Source of the DNA: Sapria himalayana
Lineage: Eukaryota; Streptophyta; Magnoliopsida; Malpighiales; Rafflesiaceae
Assembly: GCA_029783825.1 (NCBI GenBank)
Contig: JAREIK010002415.1
Coordinates: 732,506 to 796,505 of the forward strand
Direction: 5' to 3'
Length of the DNA stretch: 64,000 bases
Shown here: piece after piece, positions 1-12,947 of the stretch
Layout of the letters: each line of letters starts with the position of its first letter
Position numbering within the stretch: position 1 is the stretch's first letter
Notes under the pieces: generated by a model
Told to the model about the DNA's origin: nothing
The model's database searches: none
Seen by the model: the letters and a program-made list of their open reading frames with translations, nothing else
Translations under genes and position numbers: made by a program

Positions 1-417
1 ATGATAGATCTACTAATAGATATATAGATATATAGATAGATAGTTAAAAAGATAGATTAAAAAGATAGAAACATATAAAACTAGATAGATATAATAAGAT
101 AGATAGGTAAGTATGAATGTAGATAGAAAGATAGATTGAGAGAGATAGATATATAGATAGAGAGATAGATAGATAGAGATATAGAAAGATAAAAAGATAC
201 TAGATAGACCAATATACAAATAGACTGTCTGATAGATAAGTAGACAAATAGATAGATAAATAGTCAAACTAATAGAATGAAAAATAGACTGATTGACAAC
301 TAAATGACTAAGTGATAAATATTCAGATAAACAGATAGATAGTTAGACATAAAGTATATAAAAAGATAGATAGATAGATAGATAAATAGATAGAAAGATA
401 GATAGACTAATAGATAT

Positions 418-448
<31 letters not shown>

Positions 449-2346
449 TACTGATATATATATATATATACATACATACATATATATATATATATAGATA
501 AATTGATAGATATATAGATATATAGATAGACAGGTAGACAAATATATGGATACACAAATAGATAGATAGCTAGATAGAAAATTAGTTAAGGAGATATGTA
601 TACAAATAGATAGATAAATAGATATACAGATAGATAGATATATAGATATACTGATAAAAAGATAGACAAATAGACTAATAGACAAATAGAATGCTAGACA
701 GATAGAAAAATAGGTAGATAGATATAAAAATAGATTGATAGACAAATAAATAGATAGACAAATGAATAAATATATAGATACATATATATATATATATATA
801 TAGATTGATTGATAAATAGATAGATAGATACATAAACATATAGATAGATTGAAACATAGATAGTTTGACAGATAGACATATAGGCAGATAGATAGATAGA
901 TCAATATATAATTAAAAAGATAGATATACATATAAACATAAAGATATATAAATAGTTAGATGGATGGATCAACATATAAAAAGACAAATATACAAAAAGA
1001 AAGACTGATAGATAGACAAATAGAAAGATTTATAGATAGATAATTAAAAAGATATATAGAAAGATAGATAGATAGTTATTTAGACAGACTGATAGATAGA
1101 ACCAAAGAAAGAAAGATAGATTGATAAGTAGGTAGGTAAATATATTGATAGATAGATAAAAAGATAGATAGATAGATATATATATATATATATAATATAT
1201 ATATAGACAAACCAGATTGATATACAAATGGATAAATATAAAGATTAATAGATAGATAGATAAACATATATATAAATAGATAGGCAAAAAGTCATATAGA
1301 CATATAGATAGATAGATAGATATAGATAGACAAAAAGATAATTAGAGAGATAAATAAATAGAAAGATAAATAAATAGACAAGAAAGATAGTTATTGAGAT
1401 AATTAGATAGATATTTATATATATTTAGATAGATTGGTAGTTAGATTAATAGACATATATAAATATAGATAGATATGCAAATATATAGATATTCAGATAG
1501 ACATATAAATATACAGATTGACAGATATATAGATAGAGAAAGATAAATAGATAGATAGGTAGATAGATATATAGATATATAGATAAATAATTAGATAGAT
1601 TGATAGACAAATATACATATAGATTGATAGATTAATACATTGAAAGAAAGATAGATAGATAAACAGATAGATAGATAAATAGATTGAAATATATATATAT
1701 AGAGTCACATGGAAAGATAGATTGAAGATAGACAAATATATAAATAAATAGATAGATAGACTAATAGATAGATATACATATAGATAGATATATAAATAGA
1801 CATAAAGACAAGTAAAGATATAAATAGATAGATAGAAAGATTGATAGATAAACTTATATATTGATATAATGATAAATATATACATAGATATACAAATAGA
1901 TAGACATATAGACATATAGATAGATAGACACATTTATAGTTAGATAAATAAATAGATTCATAGACAAATATATAGATAGATAGATAGATAATTAGACAGA
2001 TTGACAAATATATTGATAGACATATTGATTGATATATATATTGATGGACATTTAGAATGATAGATAGACATATAAAAAGATTGATAGATAGATATATAGA
2101 AAAATTGATAGATAGAGAAATAGATAGATTTGTAGAAAGATAAATAGATAGTTATATAGAATGATTAATAGATAGATTGATAGTTAGAAAGATATATCAA
2201 TAGATTGAAAGAAAGTTAGATTGGTAGGTAGGTAGGTAGATAGAAAGAAAATCAATAGATAGTTAAATATATAGATAGATTGATAGATAGATAAATTGAT
2301 AAATATACGGATAGATTCATTAATTAACTAATTGATTGATTGATAG

Positions 2347-2371
2347 GTGTGTGTGTGTGTGTGTGTGTGTG
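2347..2371. repeat. (GT)n microsatellite inside the GATA array
   Basis: An uninterrupted run of about 12 GT units, flanked on both sides by GATA-type words. It contrasts with the AT-only blocks elsewhere in the array. Confidence 0.95.
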
Positions 2372-3156
2372 AATTGATAGATAGATAAATCAATAGATAG
2401 TAAAATAGATAGAAAGATAGAGACATAAATATATAAAAAGATAGATAGATAGACAGATAGATATATTGACAAGTAGATAGATAAAAAATAGATAAATAAA
2501 TGAATAGAAAGGTAAATAGACATATTGATAGATAGACATATAGACAGATAGATAAATAGATATGTAAATAGATGGATCGATAGATAAAAAGATAGACACA
2601 TAAATAGATAGAAAGATAGACAAATATTCATTAAGACAGATAGATAGGTAGGCAGATAGATAGATAGATAGATAGGTAAACAAATAGATAGAAATATAGA
2701 TAGACAGATTGAAAGTTTGACAAATTGATAGATAGACAGATAAACATATAGATAGATTGATTGACTGATTGATTGATTGATTTATTAATAGAATGATTGA
2801 TAGATAGATAGTTAAAAATATAGAGAGAGGTAGATATATATAGAAAGATAGATAGTTAAATATATAGAAAGACATAGAAATGAATAGATATATAGATAGA
2901 TAAATATATATAAAGATGTATAGTTAGACATGTACACTAATAGATAGATAGACAGAAAGATATAAAATGATAGATAGATAGATAGATAGACAAATAGATA
3001 TATAGATAGATAAATAGATAGATAAATAAAAAGATATTTAGAATGATCTAAAGTTAGACAGCTAGATAGATATACATATAGAAAGACTGATAGATAATAG
3101 CTAGATATATAGATAGATTGATATACAGATAGATATATAGACAGATAGACACATAA

Positions 3157-3350
3157 ACAGGAATGACATGACATTGGCAATGCATGGGGGGGGGGTGGAA
3201 TCACACCTGGACCAGGGTGGTTTCCAGAATCATCGGGCTCAGTTTCTATTACTAGTGTGGTTTCTCAGCTCATGTCTAGACACCGTGCCAACTAGTCACA
3301 ATACCGTGCAGGGACAGGCACGGCACGACATGGGCACGGGTAGGGGAAAT
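3157..3350. other. Non-GATA, partly GC-rich insertion in the array
   Basis: About 190 bases interrupt the tetranucleotide array. The segment includes a G10 run (3186-3195) and, in its right half, words such as CACCGTGCC and GGCACGGCACGAC that recall the GC-rich TIR family at 9229, 37050, 54084 and 62712. Clear terminal repeats or a target duplication were not seen, so it may be a truncated copy or an unrelated fragment. Confidence 0.6.
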
Positions 3351-4240
3351 TGACAAATAGATAGACAGTTTGACTTATAAATTGATAGACAAATAAAAAA
3401 ATAGATAGATAGGCAAATAGACAAACAAACAAATAGATAGATAGATAGATAAATAGAAATATAGATAGATACATTAAAAATAGATAAATTGACAGATAGA
3501 TAGATAAAAAATAGATAAATAGATAGACAGATAGATAGATAAAAAATAGATAGATAGATAGATAGACACACATATAGATACATAGACAAATTAACAAATA
3601 GACACATAAATAGATAGAAATATAGCTAGGTTGATTGATTGATTGATAAACTCATAAATATATAGATAAATAGAAAGAAAGATAGATAGATACATTATAG
3701 ATACATAGATAAACAAATATAGTGATACACAAATAGACAAACAGGTATATAGATAGATAGATAGATAGATCGATCGATAAATAAAGATATAGACAGATAG
3801 ACAAATAGATAGATAGATTGATTGATTGATAGTCAGATAAATTGATAAATAGATAGATAGATGGATAGAATAATAGATAGATAGATAAATCGACAAATAG
3901 AAGGAAAGATAGTTAGATTTATAGAAAGCTGGATAGACAATAAAACACATAGATGTATAGATAGACAAATAGAAAGATTGATAGAGAGACAAATAGATAG
4001 ATATATTAAATTATATAGAGATAATTATATAGAAAGAATAAAAGTTTGATTGATAGATAAAAATATATATTAATAGATAGATGGATAGATAGATAGGCTG
4101 GTAGATAGATAGATAGAATGATAGAGAGATAGAAAGAAAAATAGATTGATAAATAAATTGATTGGTTTATTGATTAATTTATTGAATGATAGATAGATAG
4201 ATAGATATATATATATATATAGATAAATAGATAGACATAT

Positions 4241-4275
<35 letters not shown>

Positions 4276-4745
4276 TAGATAGATAAACATATAAAGAGAT
4301 AGACATAAAGATAGATATGTAGAAAGATATATAGATAGATACACATATAGACAAATAGATTTATATATAGACACATTTATTGGTAGACAGATATAGAGTT
4401 AAATAGATAGATAAATAAATAGATAGATATATATATACATATATACAGATTTATAGATAGAAAAATAGACAAATAAATAGTTAGAAAAATAGACAGATAG
4501 ATAGATAAACAAATACATAAATAGGCATATAGACAAATACATAAATAGACATATAGACAAATAAACAAATAGATAGATAGATAGGCGGATAGAAAAATAG
4601 TAAAATAGATAGATAGACAGATACATAGATAAATAGATAGATAGATAAATAGACAACTAGATAAATAGATAAATAGATAGATAAATGGGCAGATAGAAAG
4701 ATAAAGAGATCAACAGATAGATAGATAAACAAATAGATAGACAGA

Positions 4746-4775
4746 TAGACTGATATACATATAGATAGATCATAT

Positions 4776-4812
<37 letters not shown>

Positions 4813-4858
4813 GATAGACAGATAGACTGTTATACATATAGATAGATCATATAGATAG

Positions 4859-4889
<31 letters not shown>

Positions 4890-4895
4890 CAGATA
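4746..4895. repeat. 77-bp duplication within the GATA array
   Basis: The word CATATAGATAGATCATATAG occurs at 4758 and again at 4835, each followed by a long (TA)n run and then GACAGATAGACAG. This is a local duplication of a compound unit rather than slippage of single tetranucleotides. Confidence 0.75.
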
Positions 4896-6329
4896 GACAG
4901 ATAGAGAGAGAGAGAGAAAAAAAGATAGATATAAAGGTAGATAGACAAATAGATAGAGAGACAGATAGAAAGAGTGATAGATAAATAAATAAATAGACAG
5001 ACATACAGACAGATAGATACAATTATTATCGGGTTTTCGAATAGATATAAAGATATATAAATTGATAATTAGATATATAGACAGATTGATAGATATAAAG
5101 ATATACATATACACATATAGAAAAATAGAATGATCTATAGATAGATAGATTTATTGATGCACTGATATATAGATAGAAACAAAGATAGAAAAATTGGCAT
5201 ATAGGTATATAGATAGATAGATATGTACATACATAGTTAGACATATAGAAAGAGAAATAAATTTAGAGATAGAAAGATAGATGAATAAATAGATAGACAA
5301 ATAAACAAATAGATAGGTTGATAGAAAGATATATGGTTAGATGGATAGACATATTGAAAGATTAATAGATAGATCGAAAGATTGATAGTTAGTTATAAAG
5401 ATAGATTGATAGATTGAAAGTTAAATAGATAGATAGATTAATTGATTGATTGATTGATTGAGAGAGAGAAATATATATATATATATAGATTGAGAGAGAG
5501 AGAGAGAGATAAAGAGAGATCGATATATAGATAGATATATAGTTAGATGATAGATAGATAAATAGATTAATTTATAGATAGATAGGTTGATAGAGTGAGA
5601 GATAGATAGAAAGAGAAAAATATAGATAGATAGACAAATAGACAGACAAATAGATAGATAGATTGGTGATAGATAAATAGCAATATATAACTAAATAGAA
5701 ATAAAAATTGATCGATAGATAGTTTGATTGATAGATAGAAAGAGAGGAGTAACCAACATAAAGATAGATAGGTAGATAAAAAGATAAATAATAGAAATAA
5801 AGACATATAGACAAGTAGACAAATAGAAAGAATATAGATAGATAAATAGAAATAGGGAGTGATATAAATAGATATGGATATAGACATATAGACATATTGA
5901 AGATAGATTGATAGACTAATTGACTAATAGACAAATAAAGAAATAAATAAATAGATAGTTATACAGATAGATAGACATAATGATGGATAGACTGATTGCT
6001 AGATATAAAGATACACATAAACATATAAATAGATACACAGATAGATAGATACAAATACATAGATTAATTGATAGATAGATAGATAGATAAATATAAAGAT
6101 AAAAAGAGAGATAAATAAATAGATAGAATGACAGAAAAATATATAGATTGACATATAGACCTATAGAAAGATAGAAAATTAGACTTATAAATAGATAGAC
6201 AAATACAAAGATAGATAGATAAATAGATAGATAAATAGATAGATAGATAGATATATAGACATATTGATACATATATAAATTGAAAAATATATAGATGTAC
6301 AAAAATAATATAGATAAATAGACAAATAG

Positions 6330-6785
6330 ACTGATAATCTCATAAACATATAGATAAACAGAAAAATAGATTGATAAATACACCGAGACATAAATAGCAA
6401 GACAAGTATACATAGATATACAAATAGACGGATAGATATATAGATAAATAGATAATTAGAAAGACAATTAGTCTAACAGATAGATAGATAGATAGACAGA
6501 AAAATAAATAGATAGAAAAATATAGAAATAGATAAATAAATAGATAGACAAATAGAAAAATAGATAGATAAATAAATAGACAAATATTTAGATAGAAAGA
6601 AAGATAGATAGATAAACAGATAGATACATATACAAATTGATAAATAGATAGATAGACAGAAAGAAATATAGATAAATAGAAAATAGACTGATAGTATCAT
6701 AAACATATAGAAAATAGAGAAATAGATAGATAGATACACTGAGACATAAATAGCAAGATATATGGATACATAGATATATAAATAG
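6330..6785. repeat. Spaced duplication within the GATA array (offset about 356 bp)
   Basis: An unusual non-GATA phrase (GAGACATAAATAGCAAGA) with similar flanks, including TCATAAACATATAGA upstream, appears at about 6385 and again at 6741. It marks a segmental duplication inside the array. Confidence 0.65.
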
Positions 6786-7402
6786 ACAGATAGTTAGTTA
6801 TACAGACAGATAGTTAGTTAGTTAAACATGTAAACAGATAGATAAATATAGATATAGGTAGATATATAGATAGATAGATAGATATATAAATTTTTTGATT
6901 GATAGATTGTTATAATGATAGATAGATAGATAGACTAATAGACATATAAACAGATAGACAAATTAAAAGATAGTTAGAAAGATATACAAAAAAGATAGAT
7001 AGACAAAAAGAAACCTAAATAAATAGATAGACAGACAGTTAGATAGATAGATAAACAAATAAACAAATAGACAGATCATATAGATAGATAGAAAAAAATC
7101 AGATTAATTGACAAATAGATAGATAGACAGAAAGATAGTTAGTCGTATAAACATTTAGATAGATAGACAGATAAATAGATTGACAATTATACAAATAGAT
7201 AGATATCTATATAGGTAGACTAAAATAAAGATTGATAGATAGAGAAATAGACAGATATATAAAAAGATAGAGAAATAATTATATCGAAAGAATAAAAGAT
7301 TGATTTATAGATAGAAAGATAGATAAATATATAGATGGATAGATACATAGGTAGGTAGGTAGATATATACAATACTAGATAAATAGTAAGAAAGATAGAT
7401 AG

Positions 7403-7434
<32 letters not shown>

Positions 7435-7530
7435 TGATTAACTAATTTATAAATAGGTAGATAAATAGAATTATTGATAAATAGATAGATAGACAAACAA
7501 ATAGAGAAAGAGATAGATAGATAAATATGC

Positions 7531-9228
7531 ATTTATTATGCTCAAGTTAAAGATATCTTTAACTTTGCCTCATATATAATTAGAAAAATTATAAGTCCAC
7601 TTTCAAAATGATTAAAGAATTCTAACTCTTCTTCAAAATTAGAAGTCATGAGAAGGTAGAAACTCCTCCTAATACTAAAAAATTTAATCAAGTATTTTAT
7701 TCAAGTAGGATATTACACGATAGAAGAATTTTCAACTCTTCTTCTTGATATTTCCACTCAGCCTAATGGTGGACTTAATTTTGCAAAGTTCCGAAAAAAG
7801 TTTATCATAGGAGGACTTACACACCAGACACATCTCATCATGCTCAATATAATAATGAAAGAAAAAATATTTTTCATAGTTTCTATGTGATATGACTTTG
7901 CAATATCTAAAGAAAAATAACTAGCATAATGATTGAGTATAATATTTTAATAGTTAAAATGTTTCAAAACTTAAAATCTTTACAAAGAAAGATTCATGGA
8001 ATCTCTCTGAAGTAAAATTCCAAGGAACTCCTCATTTGGAAAGGCTAATACAATTAACATTGAACACATTTTGATCACAAATATGGCAATAATTACTTTG
8101 TGATTCACATGTGCATCATACAAGTGATACCTACACTTGATATCTTGATATTATAAGTCTTTTTTATCAAGTTAAATAAACGTGGAAGGGGTACAGAAAC
8201 TTTCATAGATAAGAATGTATCTTATGATAATTAAAGCAAGAATTTTGATATTAAATGTCTCTCTCTACCTAGAAGATGTGTAACATGAGTGATTGCTTTA
8301 AAAGCTAATCTAATTAGATTTAGGTAAAATTGTGGTGATAGTGTATTTCTTAAAATTTTGTAAATTCAAAGTATGTGATTCTAATGAAATGGAAGTGTTG
8401 GTTTGGGATCCTCATGCAATTGTTATGCTAAATGGGAAAGTTTTTCCTCTTCATCATAGTCATCTCTTTTATGTTCTAAAGAAAAGAGTACATTAATTTG
8501 TAACATTTTATGCTTGTTTTGTTTTTTTGATTAAGTGAATATTGTATATCATCGACTCGTTGAAAAGATTCATGAGAATAAAATGAAAGCTTTAAAGGCA
8601 CTACTTAGAGACTATAATTCCTCTTGAGTTACTATAATTCCTCGATAAAATTGTGTTATTGTAATAAATGATAGTGACTTTTAAAAAATAGCTAGAATCA
8701 TTACTATTCAACATGAATTTTCTACTTGCTTTTGAGCAAAAAAAAATACCACAACATATTACATTTCTAATAAGTTAACTTGCATGCTCTACCAAGAAAA
8801 TAATGTTTTGAGCTTTAAAAAGATAAAAAATCATGTGTGATATATTTTTAAAAATTTGAAAGTAAATAATGGGTTATAAGAAAAAAAATCTATTAATATA
8901 AGTGCAAACATGAGGAATAAATCTTTTTAATTTTATTTTTACAAAATGTTGTCCTTAAAAATGTGTATTTTAAGATTGAAATGCATGTTCGAGTCATGCA
9001 ATGTGATATTTAATTATGTAGGTGATAGGTGTATTTTGTACATATTCATACATCTGTTATAACCTATTATTTATATGTTTTTAAATTGTTTTCGAGTTGT
9101 TATTGTTACTTATATTATTTAGATACAACATTATTTTGTTATATGCCTAAATGGAAGCAAAATGAGCACAAATGGAACCAACTGGGGAAACCCATGGGTG
9201 ATCATTCTATTTTTGGGTTTATATAGAG
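7531..9228. other. Unassigned AT-rich DNA
   Basis: Non-repetitive AT-rich sequence just after the array. Only short open frames are present and none resembles a family I recognise. The stretch at 8990-9228 reads like degenerate transposon flank but cannot be assigned. Confidence 0.5.
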
Positions 9229-9635
9229 GTGTCAATTGGGTTGGGGTGGGCTGGCACAACATGATGCACGACATGATATAGTTGTGCCTTATATGGCATG
9301 GCTCTACTCAAAGCTGTGCCTAGATGTGCTATGGGCCCGCTCGCGGCATGGCTTGGGAAGTGCCGGCCAATGTTTCTGGCAAAGAAGTTATGATAAGGCA
9401 TGACTCGGTCTGATGGCACGTGAAAGCTGATTTTGGCTATATTCATTCTAGGCTAGACTAGTCAGGCCTGGCCTAGCTTGGTACGACCCATCATTACTAA
9501 GAATGACCCAGCCAAAAGGCTTGCCAATGGGTTGTACCATTCTTCTCATTTTTAGGGTTGTGTCGGCACGAAATAGTGGATCTAAAAGGCCTAAAAAGGG
9601 GCGTTACTAGCACGGCACAACCTATTTTACACATC
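9229..9635. mobile_element. GC-rich TIR element, copy 1 (non-coding)
   Basis: An abrupt island of higher GC starting with GGTGTCAATTGGGTTGG and ending near TTTTACACATC. It is filled with words such as GGCACGGC, GGGCCCGC and GCCTGGCCTAG that recur in three other islands of the window (37050, 54084, 62712). The family has ends of the form GGTGTCAA(A)CNGG and the inverse TTTGACACC. This copy's right end is degenerate. It encodes no transposase. Family name unknown to me. Confidence 0.7.
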
Positions 9636-12294
9636 TAGATTTAGCATGATAGATCATTTATTTTAGATCACCTTATTAGCAAAACTAATTAAGAAAACAT
9701 ATCAAAACATAATATTACTAGTGGTTTTCCCTCAAGGCCAGAGTCTTGTTCCCATGGTGTTACGTTTCACATAGACGTTTCTTCATGCCAGAGATTGGTC
9801 GCACAATGTCTGAATTTATGTTGACAATGGTGAGTTAAGTTCATTGAACAATATTTGTTGTGGAATGTGATTAAGGATATATTTGGTATGAAATTTGTAT
9901 TCCCTTCCTACTAATTTTACATAATTTATTTCTCTCACTAATTATTTACCCCAACCACCAATTAAACATAATTCTCTCTTGAAATTACAATGGATCACTT
10001 CTACATTTTTCTTTTGATATTATCATCACCTCTCTTCATCATAAAATATCTATCATCCTCATATATATATATATATATTTTTCTTTTGTATAGTGTTTAT
10101 CAATTTATATTTTCATACTTATACTATTGAAGAATTTTTATATATTTTATCATTTATATGATTTTATATTATTTTGTATAGTTATATGATTATATATATT
10201 TTTATATTTTTTTGTATAGTTATATGATTATATATATTTGATTATATATATGTGTTGTGTGTGTGTGCATTTGTCTATATATGTGTGTGCATTTTTGTGT
10301 GTGTATGTGTTTGTTGATAGGTGGAGAATTATTAAAAGGTTTAAACATCTTCATAGTTTAATAATATTTCTTTCAAGCTCATTCAAACTAAATATAAATT
10401 AAATATGAAATTTGGAGAATTCTACAGGATCAATTAGAGATTAGGCAATGGGAAAAACACAATAAGAATGCATCTATACCTATATATATAGAGGCATGTG
10501 AAAGGTTTGCCTGTTAGTTATCTGAAACAAACAAATAGGGCAATGAATAACTATACACTAGTGACACAAATACTCCCTACTATAAGACACATGAATAATA
10601 AATACAATTACATGTCATTTAATTTAATTACTCCTTCAGGAATGACACAAAGTCAAACATTCCACAAGAAAATATGATTGCGAAGTAAAACATGCAATGA
10701 CAAACACAAAAGTTTTTAAATGAAGAAAAACCCTCCCTACTATAAGACATTCATGGAACACTTGTCCACAAACTATACACTAATAATCTAACTATTCTAA
10801 TACAATTTAAAATATTCAAAAGCTAACACTAATACAATCATCTTCATACCTCAACTCGCACTAGTTTTCCTTATATTGTCTAAAGATATTACCATTATTT
10901 GATTACTCATATAGCTTCGAATCCCCAACTCTCAAAAATAGAATGGTAAGCTCCCACATGTACCAGTGTAAGTTGCGGGCCCAAATAATTAATAATTCTT
11001 CTCAAATATTAATTGTTAAATTACATGCTCTTCTATCATTCTCAAGTGAAGTGGAAGTGCATTGAGTGCATTCAAATGCACTCAAAGTTAGTTTTAGTAT
11101 ATTTAGTTCCTTAATCTTCTTGAGTTTTCTCTCATCCCCCTGACCAAAAATAATTTAAAGAAGAAATGTTAAGTATAACTCCACCACAAACATTTAAATA
11201 AAAAAAACATGCTTGTGAGAAAAGAAAATGGATGTGTCTACATCCATTGTCTTCTAAAAACCAATTTTAGATAGTTAATACTAAATAGAAAATTTTTAGA
11301 AATCATCTAGAACTCAACTCTTTCAAACTCATAAAACTGACATTAAATAGAGAGTTTTAAATCATCATCTTGAAATCTTTTCATTGAAACTCATTCTTAT
11401 GGCTTTATCCAAATATTTTTTAGATATCATCTAGAATTCATCTCATGCAAATGAATTTAAATAACATTAAATAATTACTTTCTATAAATCAATTTTATCT
11501 CATTTTATTCAAAAGCATTCAAACAAGACAAACATTCTAGACACTCAAGAATATTTTAAAAAGATAGAAGTCTAGTTGGACCTTGCTCGAGTATATTCGA
11601 GTGAAGTGTACTTAATCAAAACTAGGCCTCACAAACATTATTAAAAATAATTTTATATTTGAGAAACCTTTATTTACATAGGGCAAGATTTCTTCTAACA
11701 CAAAATACGTATCATTGACACAAAACTAGTCTATACAAAAATATGACGGTAACAATCTCCCTTTAAATATTCTTGCGGCAAAATACACATAGGGCATGAT
11801 AGGTATTACATTTTATCACACACATGTATCATTATATAATGAAAACAAAATTATGACTCAAAATGTAACTTACTAAGCATAGTACCCACAGGGATTTTAA
11901 GTGTTATTTTAAGTATTTCAATTTTTGTACCCACATGTACATCATCAAAATAAAAACCAAGCATGATACTAGTGGTAAACAAGAGAGATGGAAAAAAAAT
12001 CTCTCATTATCTCAAATCTGATTTCTTTGATTTTGCTAGGCATCTTTATAATGTTTTACAATATCAAGTAAGTATTTTCTCTTTTTTTTTTGTAATAATT
12101 ATCAATGACAAATTAATTTCTACCATTAAAATCATAACAGATAAACATAAGTCAGATCCCCTTTAAAATAGTAGGAATAGAATTAGGTCATGCCTAAATG
12201 ATAAGATATACAAAATTAAATACTCAGAAATTAAAGAATAGCCAAGCACATATGCATAAAAATAAGCAAGAAGAAAACAATAATAGAGAATTAT
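9636..12294. other. Unassigned AT-rich DNA with AT/TG microsatellites
   Basis: No gene signal. (AT)n lies at 10060-10078; a roughly 35-bp tandem duplication containing TTTGTATAGTTATATGATTA lies at about 10170-10235; TG-rich sequence lies at 10245-10312. Confidence 0.5.
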
Positions 12295-12318
12295 CATATA
12301 TATATATATATATATATA
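12295..12318. repeat. (AT)n microsatellite
   Basis: A run of 12 AT units. Just downstream, at 12395-12490, the phrase CTGAATTTGACTTTGATCCT occurs twice, a small direct duplication. Confidence 0.9.
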
Positions 12319-12874
12319 ACAATTAAACTTTATTAAAGATGTAGAAGAAGTGCCATCCCAATAAAAAAATAATAATAGAGCAACACTCATCCTAAGTGTC
12401 TGAATTTGACTTTGATCCTATAGTCTCTTTTCTTTCCATAGGATGATATGCTTATAATAGGATGATCTGAATTTGACTTTGATCCTAAGTGTATAGAAAT
12501 TCATATACCTAGAAGCGCACTAAAGATATATATTAGAAAGAAAAATACAAATTTTTTTTTGCTCCATTACCTATTAGGATTTACGTTTAGGAGGAGGAAT
12601 AACTTGTGAAGAGGTAAGTGGTGATGCCATGCATGAGGAACCATGTGGGGGGTGATCTCTTGGATGGGTTGTGCTTTTTCACAAAATCAAAAGAAAAACA
12701 ATCACTAAACATAAAATTCAACTAACATTAAAAATAAATACAAAAAAAAATATTTGAAAAAAGCATACTAATATTTGACAAATAATTTCTAGGATAAAAT
12801 GAATTAAATATTTGAAATTGATTGAATTATAAGATATTTTGAAAAGAAACAAGTTCCCAAAAAATTTAGACATA

Positions 12875-12879
<5 letters not shown>

Positions 12880-12945
<66 letters not shown>
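12880..12945. repeat. (TA)33 microsatellite
   Basis: An uninterrupted TA run of about 66 bases in an AT-rich setting. Confidence 0.95.

Positions 12946-12947
<2 letters not shown>

Larger units (their letters stand above)
1..7530. repeat. Giant imperfect GATA/TAGA tetranucleotide array
   Basis: The plus strand is almost wholly GATA/TAGA words with frequent single-base variants (GACA, TAAA, TTGA, AAGA), and C is very rare. Pure (TA)n blocks are embedded, for example near 463-497, 1181-1203, 4207-4221, 4242-4273, 4779-4808, 4859-4886 and 7407-7433, plus (GA)n near 5490-5510. Every minus frame reads as Tyr/Leu/Ser/Ile-rich low complexity; these open frames are a by-product of the repeat and not genes. 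The array ends abruptly near 7530 and its left end lies outside the window. Confidence 0.97.

Noticed and set aside
13..7532. Dozens of minus-strand open frames up to 174 codons rich in Tyr, Leu, Ser and Ile that look like membrane proteins
   Set aside because: They are translations of the GATA array; all minus frames read alike and none has a domain or non-repetitive core.
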